Shown piece by piece: positions 24,247 to 32,217 of a stretch of DNA of 64,000 nt (its first letter is position 1; each line of letters starts with the position of its first letter). This stretch comes from Bacillus sp. M6-12 (GTDB taxonomy: Bacteria > Bacillota > Bacilli > Bacillales > DSM-1321), in the NCBI RefSeq assembly GCF_002860285.1, contig NZ_PGVF01000001.1, positions 62,001-126,000 on the forward strand, given 5' to 3'. The position numbers and the translations under genes were made by a program. The notes below the pieces were generated by a model. That model saw only the letters and a program-made list of their open reading frames with translations. It ran no database searches and was not told the DNA's origin.

Positions 24247-24770
24247 AAGTAGATATATCCTTTGAACGACTCAATTCTAAGAACTTTTTAGTTAAGTTTG
24301 AAAAGAAGCATTGGTGGTCAAAGAAAAAAACCTTGTTAAAAGAAGAAGTAATGTGTGAACACGACTTAAAAGAGTTCCTGCAAGAGAATGGCATTGTCTT
24401 AAAAGGAATCCAAATGAAAAACGATGTGGACTTCAACACGATTTTAGATGGATACCGAAGACATAAGGAAGCTGGAACAAGTTTAGCGAACCAGCGTGTG
24501 TATATCGAAAAGTTAAAAGTGGTGTTTGTTAAAGAAGAATTAGGGATACGTGCCAAAATTGAATTTGATGTTAGGGGAGCAAAAGACAACAAGCTCATTG
24601 GACATAAATCTATTGAAATGTATCCTTTGAAAGAAAAAGCTCAAGAAGGCGGTATTGAAACGGTTTTTGCCTATGTCTTTCAGCTATATTATTCTGGATG
24701 TCATGCAACAGAAGAAGACGAGAGAGAGTGCCTAACAGCTTTTGAAGCCTTGAATAAAAGAACGAAATAA
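24243..24770 (+). CDS. Hypothetical protein, 175 aa
   Basis: Translationally coupled to the preceding gene (ATGA). Basic N-terminal part (KFEKKHWWSKKKTLL) and a C-terminal half with RAKIEFDVRGAKDNKLIGHK. Not recognised. Confidence 0.65.
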   Translation: MKVDISFERLNSKNFLVKFEKKHWWSKKKTLLKEEVMCEHDLKEFLQENGIVLKGIQMKNDVDFNTILDGYRRHKEAGTSLANQRVYIEKLKVVFVKEELGIRAKIEFDVRGAKDNKLIGHKSIEMYPLKEKAQEGGIETVFAYVFQLYYSGCHATEEDERECLTAFEALNKRTK

Positions 24771-24788
24771 AGAGAGGAAGAGAAAGAA

Positions 24789-24965
24789 ATGAAAGCCAAT
24801 TATGAATGTGTAAATTTAGATTGCAAATATACAACGAATCGGGAAGATAATTTAAAAATTAAAGACTTGAATGAGGTAGTCAAAGAAGAAGGTGGAAGCA
24901 TTTCTCCCATTGGAAATGTTTGTCCAACGTGTCACCAAAATTCTTTGGTTTTGGTATTAGAGTAA
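24789..24965 (+). CDS. Zinc-ribbon-like small protein, 58 aa
   Basis: YECVNLDCKYTT at the start and VCPTCHQNS at the end give a C-x4-C ... C-x2-C pair suited to one zinc ion. ATG 24789, GAGAGGAAG upstream. Function unknown. Confidence 0.7.
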   Translation: MKANYECVNLDCKYTTNREDNLKIKDLNEVVKEEGGSISPIGNVCPTCHQNSLVLVLE

Positions 24966-24997
24966 ATATTAGATAGGAAAGGAATGTAACGATAAAG

Positions 24998-25252
24998 ATG
25001 AAAGCATTTGAAGTAAGTTATGAAACAGCCGATAGCTCAACGTCAACTTTGGTTTTAACGGAAAATGAAGAGACGTTAGCTGAATCATTAGCCCTTAAAG
25101 ACAATGAATTTGTGATAGGGGATATGTATTCACGAATTAGTTGGAAAAAGGAAATACCATTAACAAGCGTCATGGTAAAAGATTTAACTGTCTTGGAATT
25201 AGTCACCCTTATGAATGTTTTGAAAGTTGATTTACAAAAAGAAGGGAGCTAA
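24998..25252 (+). CDS. Small hypothetical protein, 84 aa
   Basis: ATG behind AAAGGAATG. Begins MKAFEVSYETADSSTSTLVL; acidic. Five bases before the zinc-ribbon/HD gene. Not recognised. Confidence 0.6.
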   Translation: MKAFEVSYETADSSTSTLVLTENEETLAESLALKDNEFVIGDMYSRISWKKEIPLTSVMVKDLTVLELVTLMNVLKVDLQKEGS

Positions 25253-25256
25253 AGCT

Positions 25257-25958
25257 ATGGCTTATGTAGCCTGTCATGATTGTAAGACAGTTGTTCACTA
25301 TAAACCTGTGAATGTAGAAGAGTTTCATCAAAGATTTGTGGAAGGAAATGAACCTATTTATTGCCTTCGTTGTTTTAAAAATAGAGAGAAAAAAGAGGAG
25401 GATATTGAAATGAATCAATTGATTGAAAAAGCAAAAGAGTTTGCGAAAGAAGCTCACAAAAACCAAGTAAGAAAAACAACAGGTGCTCCTTATATTGGAC
25501 ACCCATTCCATGTAGCCAAAATCCTTGAAGATGCAGGACTCCCAACAGCAGTTGTAGTAGCTGGATATCTTCATGATACAGTGGAAGATACAGAGGTTAC
25601 AATCGAGGACATTTATCGTGAATTCGGAAGTGAAGTCGGTGATTTGGTGGCTTTTAACACTGAGGAAAAAGAACATACATGGGAACAGCGTAAAGAACAC
25701 ACTGTTGAACAGCTTAAAAAAGCTACGCTACTTCAAAAAGCCCTTGTGGTAGCAGACAAATTCGCAAATCTGTTAGAACTAATTCGTGTCCATGAAAAAA
25801 TAGGAGATGAAGTCTTTAATGCCTTCAAACGTGGAAAGGAACAACAAGGTTGGTACTTTTCTGGTGTAGCGAAAAGCGGAAAAGAAAACCTATCAACAGA
25901 TGAAATCCCTGATTTCTTCCATGAATATGAAAAGGCAGTAGAATCGTTCTTTAAATAA
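25257..25958 (+). CDS. Zinc-ribbon plus SpoT/Mesh1-like HD hydrolase, with an internal start
   Basis: 233 aa from ATG 25257. The first 50 residues hold CHDC (6-9) and CLRC (36-39), a zinc ribbon. The rest is an HD domain of the RelA/SpoT (ppGpp hydrolase, Mesh1) type: HKNQVRKTTGAPYIGHP, GYLHDTVEDTEVT, and ALVVADKFANLLEL. A second, stronger site (GAGGAGG) lies 7 bases before the in-frame ATG 25410, where the HD domain begins. Full-length and HD-only products may both be made. Alarmone or nucleotide hydrolysis is expected; the substrate is unproven. Confidence 0.85.
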   Translation: MAYVACHDCKTVVHYKPVNVEEFHQRFVEGNEPIYCLRCFKNREKKEEDIEMNQLIEKAKEFAKEAHKNQVRKTTGAPYIGHPFHVAKILEDAGLPTAVVVAGYLHDTVEDTEVTIEDIYREFGSEVGDLVAFNTEEKEHTWEQRKEHTVEQLKKATLLQKALVVADKFANLLELIRVHEKIGDEVFNAFKRGKEQQGWYFSGVAKSGKENLSTDEIPDFFHEYEKAVESFFK

Positions 25959-26006
25959 ACGATAATCAAGAAGCACAAAGGCAATAGAAAGGAGGTTAAA
26001 ATCGGA

Positions 26007-26432
26007 TTGAAAACAGTGAAAAAATATAAGGGCTGGATAATTGCTTTTATTGCAGTTTCTATTCTTATGGTTACGCCTTATGCTGTATCCTATTACTTAA
26101 ATCATGGAAATCCATATCATCAATATATGGTAAACAAGTATATCCCACCTTATATTGAGGAACAGGGATATACGAAAGAAGACATCGAAATGGCTGGTTA
26201 TATCGAACCGAAATATCTAATCAATAGAGATTATCTTCATGGTCATTATGAAGTCGTTTTTAAAGATGAACTGGATATCACCTATTTTTATGGAGTGGAA
26301 AAATGGAATCATAAAGTGAAACAGTTTTGCGAAAGAGACACTTTAAGACCTGATGGCGTGATAGATATAACAAAAGGTAATACAAAGCACTTGGAAAAAG
26401 ATTGTATAAATTCAATGGATAATCGGGATTAA
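26007..26432 (+). CDS. DUF3139-like membrane-anchored protein
   Basis: 141 aa. N-terminal transmembrane segment (GWIIAFIAVSILMVTPYAVS) then YYLNHGNPYHQYMVNKYIPP, EEQGYTKEDIE and VVFKDELDITYFYGVEKW, matching the extracytoplasmic DUF3139 pattern. TTG start after GGAGGT. Confidence 0.8.
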   Translation: MKTVKKYKGWIIAFIAVSILMVTPYAVSYYLNHGNPYHQYMVNKYIPPYIEEQGYTKEDIEMAGYIEPKYLINRDYLHGHYEVVFKDELDITYFYGVEKWNHKVKQFCERDTLRPDGVIDITKGNTKHLEKDCINSMDNRD

Positions 26433-26445
26433 AGGAGAGTATTTT

Positions 26446-27027
26446 ATGGTAAAACCAAGAGAATTAGCTGAAATCCTGCTTCGCATGGCAGATGAAGATG
26501 AAGATATGGAAGTGAAGATTGAAGATAAGAACGGAAATGTCTATGAAGTGGGTCATGTATGTCAATATGACGATGGAGAACGCTATGAAATTGCCATAAG
26601 TGCCATCCCTCTTAACAAAGTACCTGAAAAAGAGAAAGAGGAAAAGGTAGAAAATCAAAATGGAAAAGGCTTAACTGGTTGGTTGTCACCAGAAGGAGAG
26701 TTCTCCCCTTGTGAATATGGTGAGCATTATAAGTTAGCCACTGAAATTGTCTATGGAAATAATGACTTGAACCGAGAACGTGTCCGAATTGGACATGAAA
26801 AGGGTACAGTTATCGATGGAGAAGAAGCCTTAAAAGAGCTTCTATGGATTCCTATGGGCGTTCCGAAATGGGGCGGTCAATCAGATATGGATTATCTCTT
26901 TATCTCTCATTTAGGGAGAACAGAAGCTCAAATCAAATGGTTTGAAGAAAACTATGAAAATCTTTCTGAAACCCAAAAAGAGAAGTTAGAAGAACACATC
27001 AATGATTATCTTGAATTAAATAATTAA
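26446..27027 (+). CDS. Hypothetical protein, 193 aa
   Basis: An acidic N-terminal module (RELAEILLRMADEDEDMEVK) is joined to a C-terminal part, LTGWLSPEGEFSPCEYGEHY, with GVPKWGGQSDMDYLFISHLG. The two halves look like separate phage-protein modules. Unrecognised. Confidence 0.65.
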   Translation: MVKPRELAEILLRMADEDEDMEVKIEDKNGNVYEVGHVCQYDDGERYEIAISAIPLNKVPEKEKEEKVENQNGKGLTGWLSPEGEFSPCEYGEHYKLATEIVYGNNDLNRERVRIGHEKGTVIDGEEALKELLWIPMGVPKWGGQSDMDYLFISHLGRTEAQIKWFEENYENLSETQKEKLEEHINDYLELNN

Positions 27028-27028
27028 T

Positions 27029-27071
27029 CAAAAGTAGTTCCTTTCTAAAGATGATTGGGGCTACTTTTTTA
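27029..27071 (+). terminator. Terminator of the 23842 operon
   Basis: AAAAGTAG / CTACTTTT stem with a T-run. Confidence 0.7.
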
Positions 27072-27118
27072 CATTCATTATTAAATGAAGGTCATTTTTT
27101 GTAAACATTGTTGGTTTT

Positions 27119-27147
27119 TTAACTTTTTTCAAAATAAAGGTTATAAT
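27119..27147 (+). promoter_or_regulatory. Promoter of the 27218 gene
   Basis: TTAACT (27119-27124), 17 bases, TATAAT (27142-27147). Confidence 0.55.
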
Positions 27148-27217
27148 TTATTCACAATGAACAAAAAACAAATAATGTGTACTTGATAAGATTCTATTTT
27201 ATACAGGAGATGATAGT

Positions 27218-27445
27218 ATGAACCTTGAAGAAGCAAAAGCACACAAGAAAGAGCTTGACCTTATAAATCAAAAACATTCAAAAATATTGCAACAGTTTGA
27301 AACAAATGGAATGGGGTTAGTACCAGATAATATCAGAGCAACACCAGAATGGAAAAAAGCCAAACAAGAATATGACCATTCGTTCGCAGAGTTAAGAAAA
27401 TTCAATTCATGGTTTGTGAAGGAATTTAGAAAGAAAAGAAAGTAG
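27218..27445 (+). CDS. Small helical protein, 75 aa
   Basis: ATG behind CAGGAGATG. Mostly helical and basic (EEAKAHKKELDLINQKHSKI; EFRKKRK end). Function unknown; mono-cistronic. Confidence 0.65.
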   Translation: MNLEEAKAHKKELDLINQKHSKILQQFETNGMGLVPDNIRATPEWKKAKQEYDHSFAELRKFNSWFVKEFRKKRK

Positions 27446-27529
27446 ATAAACCGTATGACTTTTTAGTTTATATAACCAAAAAATATAGCAGTAAATACGT
27501 AAAGACCTTGGATAAACAACCTAAATAAC

Positions 27530-27567
27530 AAAAGAAGTTCCATTCTAAACAAGAATGGGCTTTTTTA
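27530..27567. terminator. Terminator between convergent genes
   Basis: Stem GAAGTTCCATTCT / AGAATGGGCTT with T6, before the convergent endonuclease gene. Confidence 0.75.
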
Positions 27568-27596
27568 TGTAAACAGGAATTTTTTTAGCATCATTC

Positions 27597-28211
27597 CTAT
27601 TTTTGTGTCACTTTGCTGTATTGCAGTCTCCATTGCAAGGCATTAGAAATTGTCAAACGCCCTTGTTTTGGTGGGTTGATAAGCACTTCTTTTGCTAATT
27701 GTTCATACTCTGATTCATCACCAGGAAGATTTACTGAATAAAAAAGCTCTATTAACTCTTCGGGGTCTTTTGTGGTTTCGATAATTTGTAAAATGGCACT
27801 GGTTAAATAAGCGTCTGCAGTTTCTGACTTTTCAATGAAATACGCATCATCAATGAGTAGCTGACTATATTTTCCTTCATGATTATCTATTTTTTCATAG
27901 GTGAAAAGAATAATATGATACCCTAATCCGTAAATTTTCTGCCTGAAGGATTTATAAGGACAAGATGATTGTGGTCTCGTTCTCAATGTAGATTTAATAT
28001 CTACGTTGATTTCAGGTAAATCTATTCCTTTAGAGGAACTTGATAGTTTAACTTGATATTTTTCTTTTAATCTTTCTTTAAATTGGTTCTCAATATATGT
28101 GCCTATGCTTTTCCCATCATTCACGCCATATAAAGTGGGATGGTTTTGATTTGATAGTTCATAAGCAATGGATTTTGCTTCTTTCAATAAAATGTTTGCA
28201 TCTATCATCAT
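27597..28211 (-). CDS. Orphan type II restriction-endonuclease-like protein
   Basis: 204 aa. The PD-(D/E)XK core reads KGIDLPEINVDIKSTLRTRP with D64 and the D71-x-K73 pair, preceded by TYIENQFKERLKEKY (a conserved Glu on the first helix). Then RQKIYGLGYHIILFTYEK supplies the third strand. This resembles known type II endonucleases of the SSSKGIDLP..NVDIK kind. No DNA methyltransferase lies beside it; the only one in the window is hsdM, 8 kb away. Start behind AGGAGGTACG. Confidence 0.8.
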   Translation of the reverse strand: MMIDANILLKEAKSIAYELSNQNHPTLYGVNDGKSIGTYIENQFKERLKEKYQVKLSSSSKGIDLPEINVDIKSTLRTRPQSSCPYKSFRQKIYGLGYHIILFTYEKIDNHEGKYSQLLIDDAYFIEKSETADAYLTSAILQIIETTKDPEELIELFYSVNLPGDESEYEQLAKEVLINPPKQGRLTISNALQWRLQYSKVTQK

Positions 28212-28422
28212 AACTTTGTTAGACGTACCTCCTTTAAAAGTGTTTTTATATCTTAAAAAGGAAGTAGTCTTTACATAAAAAGAGAATGGTTTGAGATGGT
28301 TTAATCATAGAGATGATAGATATTGCTTTTTTAAAAAAGAACAGCTTGGCTGTGATTAAAAGTCTAATAATGCGACATTTACAGAGAGTCTATTGAATTT
28401 TTGTAGTACATATATAGGTTTA

Positions 28423-28512
28423 TGTTTTCCGAAAGTTGCAAATCGTGTTAAACCCTTTCATATTCATGCTTTTAAGCATCTTTTGTGTCGGAATATCCTT
28501 CTAAAAGTTTAA
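28423..28512 (+). pseudogene. Possible remnant of a tyrosine recombinase C-terminus
   Basis: One frame reads KPFHIHAFKHLLCRNILLKV and stops. The H-x-F-K-H order recalls the HxLRH box of integrases with Arg changed to Lys. No start, and no catalytic Arg or Tyr segments nearby. Weak. Confidence 0.25.
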
Positions 28513-28555
28513 AAAAGAAGGTCATTTTCTATTGAAGAAATCGCTTAATGCACGT

Positions 28556-28590
28556 AAAGGCAGTCCTCTATAAGAGGGCTGTTTTTCTAT
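28556..28590. terminator. Terminator hairpin
   Basis: Stem GGCAGTCCTCT / AGAGGGCTGTT with T5; no intact gene immediately upstream on the plus strand. Confidence 0.75.
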
Positions 28591-28744
28591 GGAAAAAATT
28601 TCTTTTTCATGTTGAGTCATTGAAAAATTGCTTTATTGACTTAATTCTGTGTAAATGCAGACAATAATTCGTCTTATTTCATTGTTTTTAGTCAATAAAA
28701 GTAGTAATATAAAAGTATAGAAGAAAGTGAGGGAAGCCAATATT

Positions 28745-29251
28745 ATGTTGCATTTAGCGTACTTAGGAGAGTCAAAACAAATCATTGTTGATAGCAATAC
28801 GTTACGAATGTTGATTGTGAGAAAACCTGTAAGTGGGATACCAGGAGGATTCATTCATGTTCCTCAATTAAGTCCTTCCTTGCAGTTATTTGACCATAAT
28901 CGAAAGACTTGGAAACAAGGTCTTTTTACAGAAGAAGATATTGCTTACCTTCACTCGATTCAACAAACGGAAGATGACCCCGAAGCCTGGTGGTTTTTAT
29001 ACGAACGAGAGTTTAACAAGGAGTTAGTCTCACGACCCGACATGGTACGAGCCATTGAAAGGTTAGGAGAGCGACTAAAACAAGGCGTAGAGATTTATAC
29101 ATTTTGTTACTGTAAGAATGTTTGTCGCTGTCACAGAGGGCTTCTTGGAAAACACATGCAAGACAGAGGCTTTGAGGTAGATTTCCGAAAGAAACAAGAA
29201 CCTATGTTGCCTGTTACTAAGCCTTTGGAGCAATTATCATTATTCGATTAA
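28745..29251 (+). CDS. DUF488-family protein
   Basis: 168 aa. The second half, RAIERLGERLKQGVEIYTFC then CKNVCRCHRGLLGKHMQDRG, is the DUF488 core with clustered Cys/His. A proline-rich N-terminal part (RKPVSGIPGGFIHVPQLSPS) matches the family start. Function unknown. ATG 28745 behind GTGAGGGA. Confidence 0.85.
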   Translation: MLHLAYLGESKQIIVDSNTLRMLIVRKPVSGIPGGFIHVPQLSPSLQLFDHNRKTWKQGLFTEEDIAYLHSIQQTEDDPEAWWFLYEREFNKELVSRPDMVRAIERLGERLKQGVEIYTFCYCKNVCRCHRGLLGKHMQDRGFEVDFRKKQEPMLPVTKPLEQLSLFD

Positions 29252-29279
29252 CCATAAAAAAGAAGGAGGAAATAGTGTT

Positions 29280-29708
29280 ATGAAACTATCATTCATGGAA
29301 GAAGGTTGGACTCCCAACTATGTAACATTTAAAGAAGCGTATCTAAAAGAACACAATTCTTTAGGTGATATGTTTTTATATTATGTTGAAGAATTTGTAG
29401 AAGCCTTGAAAAAAGAAAATATGGTCTATATTTCCTTTGACTTTGGCGAAAAGAAAGTTGAATTGCCTTGCATGGAAGTGGAAGATTTATTATATGATTT
29501 GAAACGAAATGAAGGAAATCCTGAAAGTGATGTAAATGTCATTCCAAAAGAATTAGCTGATTTCTTTGGCTATTTTAACCTAATTGAACAAACTAAAAAA
29601 GGATACCTCATGGTAGAAGATTATATCAAAAAGAGCGGAAACGCTTCGTTGGCTACTGTGTTAGGACACATTTTAGTGGAAAAACACTTTCCTGCCAATT
29701 CAAAGTAA
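29280..29708 (+). CDS. Hypothetical protein, 142 aa
   Basis: ATG behind AAGGAGGA. Acidic and soluble: EGWTPNYVTFKEAYLKEHN at the N-terminus, a helical C-terminal half. Not recognised. Confidence 0.65.
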   Translation: MKLSFMEEGWTPNYVTFKEAYLKEHNSLGDMFLYYVEEFVEALKKENMVYISFDFGEKKVELPCMEVEDLLYDLKRNEGNPESDVNVIPKELADFFGYFNLIEQTKKGYLMVEDYIKKSGNASLATVLGHILVEKHFPANSK

Positions 29709-29776
29709 TTCATAACAAAAGGGGGGAATTATCTTTCTCCCCTCTTTACATATACCATAAAGGAGGAATGATAGAA

Positions 29777-30019
29777 ATGTTTACAGTAGCAGTTAAAAGT
29801 GGAACAAACGGATACAGCGATTATGATAATTGCGATAAGATTTTAGCAGAATTTCCAAGCAATAACATTCCAAACGTAGGAGATATTTTGGAATTTGAAG
29901 ACGCTAAAAATGGAAATTGGCAAAAATACTTGGTTCGTGAAGTAAAGCGTTCATACAATCACAAAAACAACAACCAGGAATTCAGGGAATGGATTCGTGT
30001 GTATGTCATTAATGCTTAG
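29777..30019 (+). CDS. Small hypothetical protein, 80 aa
   Basis: AAAGGAGG sits 10 bases before ATG 29777; the in-frame ATG 29768 is too close to it. Beta-rich (FTVAVKSGTNGYSDYDNCDK; PNVGDILEFEDAKNGNWQKY). A PUA/SH3-like fold is possible. Not recognised. Confidence 0.65.
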   Translation: MFTVAVKSGTNGYSDYDNCDKILAEFPSNNIPNVGDILEFEDAKNGNWQKYLVREVKRSYNHKNNNQEFREWIRVYVINA

Positions 30020-30050
30020 ATTGAAATAAAAAAGAGAGTAGGGAAAAAGC

Positions 30051-30641
30051 ATGAATCAAGAAAAATTAGTCTTTGACGGTTTTCATAAAATTGCAGAGAT
30101 TGAATGTGAAGTAAAAGGACAAACGGTTAAGCGTGAAAAGCTATTAGTTAAAGGGGCAGTTGCAGGAATTGTCATTGACGAAGATAATCGTATGGGATTG
30201 GTTTCTCAATACCGCCCTGTCATTAAACAACAAACGAAAGAAATTCCAGCAGGAATGTTAGATAAAGAGGGTCTTACTCCTAAAGAAATCTTAATTGAGG
30301 AGATTATGGAAGAATGTGAGATTCCAAGAGAAGAAATCTTATCTGTTTCTGATAAACCTATTCATGAATACTTTATGATGTCTGGTAATGCGGATGGAAC
30401 AATTTCTCTTTATGAAATTCGAGTGAAACGTCAGGAAAATAAAGTCGTTCAAGACGTGGATGTAGATAGTGTGGAATGGGTTGATATGGATACCATGCGA
30501 CAATATATCCAAGAAGGTGAAATTGTCGATGGGAAAACCATTTTAGCTTATTACTACTGGCTGACAAAAGATATGAAACAAAAAATAGAAAAAGCAAAAG
30601 AAGAAGGAAAACAAGAATTATTAGATTTTCTGGATTCCTGA
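30051..30641 (+). CDS. Nudix hydrolase, ADP-ribose-pyrophosphatase-like (copy 1)
   Basis: 196 aa. The region from LLVKGAVAGIVIDEDNRMGL to SQYRPVIKQQTKEIPAGMLD follows ADP-ribose pyrophosphatases (..vaGvv.d...l.lv.QYRP......E.PAG). The Nudix helix is altered: EEIMEE replaces the usual REuxEE (Arg to Glu), and the upstream Glu position also differs. Such a box may change metal binding or substrate. A close paralog is at 32218. Extra C-terminal helix relative to the paralog. Confidence 0.88.
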   Translation: MNQEKLVFDGFHKIAEIECEVKGQTVKREKLLVKGAVAGIVIDEDNRMGLVSQYRPVIKQQTKEIPAGMLDKEGLTPKEILIEEIMEECEIPREEILSVSDKPIHEYFMMSGNADGTISLYEIRVKRQENKVVQDVDVDSVEWVDMDTMRQYIQEGEIVDGKTILAYYYWLTKDMKQKIEKAKEEGKQELLDFLDS

Positions 30642-30666
30642 TAACAGACTACTTTTAGACCATGTA

Positions 30667-30694
30667 TTGACTATAGTCAACAATAAATTATAAT
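30667..30694 (+). promoter_or_regulatory. Promoter with perfect operator 2
   Basis: TTGACTATAGTCAA (30667-30680), a perfect 14-bp palindrome. It contains the -35 TTGACT (30667-30672); 16 bases later is TATAAT (30689-30694). Drives the HsdR-N gene. Confidence 0.85.
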
Positions 30695-30732
30695 TAAACT
30701 TATCAAGTAATAAGGGAGGCTTTTTCATAGAA

Positions 30733-31821
30733 ATGAAAGAAAAACTAAAAGAATTAAAAGAAAAGGTGGTTTCTTATCAAACAAAAGGACTATCCTTTGA
30801 TGAAGAAAATACAAAAATGGCGTTAATCTTACCCTTCTTTATGGAGTTAGGATATAACGTGTTCAATCCTGATGAATTTAGAGCGGAATTACTTTCCGAT
30901 TGTCGTACCAAAGGAAATGAAAAAGTGGATTATTCTATTATGATAGATAATAAACCAAAACTGATTATTGAAGCGAAACGATTTGGAGAAAGCCTTGGAC
31001 AACATATTGGTCAATTAAAACGCTACTATAATTCAAATACAGATATTCGATACGGAGTTCTAACAAATGGTGTGGAATATTTGTTTTTTACAGATACACT
31101 TCATGCAAACATCATGGATGATATACCTTTCTATGAAATCAATGTATTAGACATAAAAGACCAAGACCTTTTGTTCCTTAAAACGCTTGAAAAAGCTAAC
31201 TTTAATGGTGATAAAGTGAATGTAAAAGATTTCATCAGTCGTAAAAAAGTCACTGCTTTTTTATCTGATTTAGGTAAAAATCCTTCCGATTCCTTTATTC
31301 AGTTTGTAAAAGATACTTTAGTTGTCGATGAAGTAAAAAAAGAATGGATTATGGAGTTTTTTACATCTCAACCTGTGACAAAGCCTGTAACCGCTCCTGC
31401 AGTCGTTCAACAGGGAGTCCAGGCAACAACAGTAGCTCAACAGCCTCAACCTTTGCAAACGAATAGCGTAGTCGTAACGAAAAAGCCAAACAAAAAATCG
31501 GCTTCTGTCTTACCAAAGAAAGTGACTATTTTGGGTGTGGACATCAAATTTGAATCATGGAAAGATATTATGATAAATAGCTTAGAAGAATTAGTGAAAC
31601 AGCAACCTAATACAATGAGCAAGTTGGACACCTTAATCACTTCTAAAAAAAGAAAGAAATTTTCTTATATTGAGTCGGATTTTCCTTCTTATGCTCAAAC
31701 GAAAAAAATATCTAATGGATTATTTGTAATGGCAACTTTAAGTTCAATGGACATTACGAAATTACTACAAAAAGTTCTCGTTGTTTGTGGGTATAAAGAG
31801 CAAGATTTAGTTATTGAATAG
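30733..31821 (+). CDS. Stand-alone type I restriction HsdR-N-domain protein
   Basis: 362 aa. The N-terminal 170 residues carry the PD-(D/E)XK fold of HsdR amino termini: ALILPFFMELGYNVFNPDEF, KVDYSIMIDNKPKLIIEAKR (Asp then E-x-K), LGQHIGQLKRYYN and YGVLTNGVEYLFF. A linker rich in Pro/Gln/Val (about 213-250) leads to a C-terminal domain of unknown type (ILGVDIKFESWKDIMINSLE). No helicase domain, so it is not a normal restriction subunit. Under operator 2, like hsdM and ssb. Confidence 0.88.
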   Translation: MKEKLKELKEKVVSYQTKGLSFDEENTKMALILPFFMELGYNVFNPDEFRAELLSDCRTKGNEKVDYSIMIDNKPKLIIEAKRFGESLGQHIGQLKRYYNSNTDIRYGVLTNGVEYLFFTDTLHANIMDDIPFYEINVLDIKDQDLLFLKTLEKANFNGDKVNVKDFISRKKVTAFLSDLGKNPSDSFIQFVKDTLVVDEVKKEWIMEFFTSQPVTKPVTAPAVVQQGVQATTVAQQPQPLQTNSVVVTKKPNKKSASVLPKKVTILGVDIKFESWKDIMINSLEELVKQQPNTMSKLDTLITSKKRKKFSYIESDFPSYAQTKKISNGLFVMATLSSMDITKLLQKVLVVCGYKEQDLVIE

Positions 31822-31841
31822 AAGAAAGGAGGGAAAAGAAA

Positions 31842-32072
31842 GTGGATAGAACCAGTAGAATTTTAGAAGAACTAAAACAAATGGTGGAAAAGAAGGAGCT
31901 TACGCCTGAATTAACAAAGAAAGTGAATGAGTTAATTGAAGGAGTAGAGTCCAGCACCATTAATTTAATGTACTATAGACGTTTTGATTCCATTGAGAAA
32001 TATGGATATGACATTGTAGATGTTGTCATTGAAGCGGATAGACGACAACAAAATAAACGATTAAATGCCTAA
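31842..32072 (+). CDS. Small helical protein, 76 aa
   Basis: GTG start behind AAAGGAGGG, 20 bases after the HsdR-N gene and presumably co-transcribed. Predicted coiled-coil (SRILEELKQMVEKKELTPEL). Function unknown. Confidence 0.65.
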   Translation: MDRTSRILEELKQMVEKKELTPELTKKVNELIEGVESSTINLMYYRRFDSIEKYGYDIVDVVIEADRRQQNKRLNA

Positions 32073-32097
32073 CCTTTAAGGGTTAGGTTTTTTTATA
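32066..32097 (+). terminator. Terminator
   Basis: Stem CCTAACC / GGTTAGG with T7; closes the operator 2 transcription unit. Confidence 0.85.
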
Positions 32098-32217
32098 GAT
32101 GATAAAATATTAGGTGTAATTTATCGAGAACACTTCGTTTATAATACATCAGAGATGAATAAAATTGGTGTCGTAAATACTTTTCAGTATATCGACTAAT
32201 TCTTAGGGGGAACTAAA

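Larger units (their letters stand above)
28212..28744. other. 530-base region without an intact gene
   Basis: Contains a possible decayed tyrosine-recombinase tail (28423-28512), a terminator hairpin at 28556-28590, and the promoter area of the DUF488 gene. A TTTTTAGTCAA half-site of operator 2 occurs near 28685-28695. Otherwise nothing recognisable. Confidence 0.5.
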
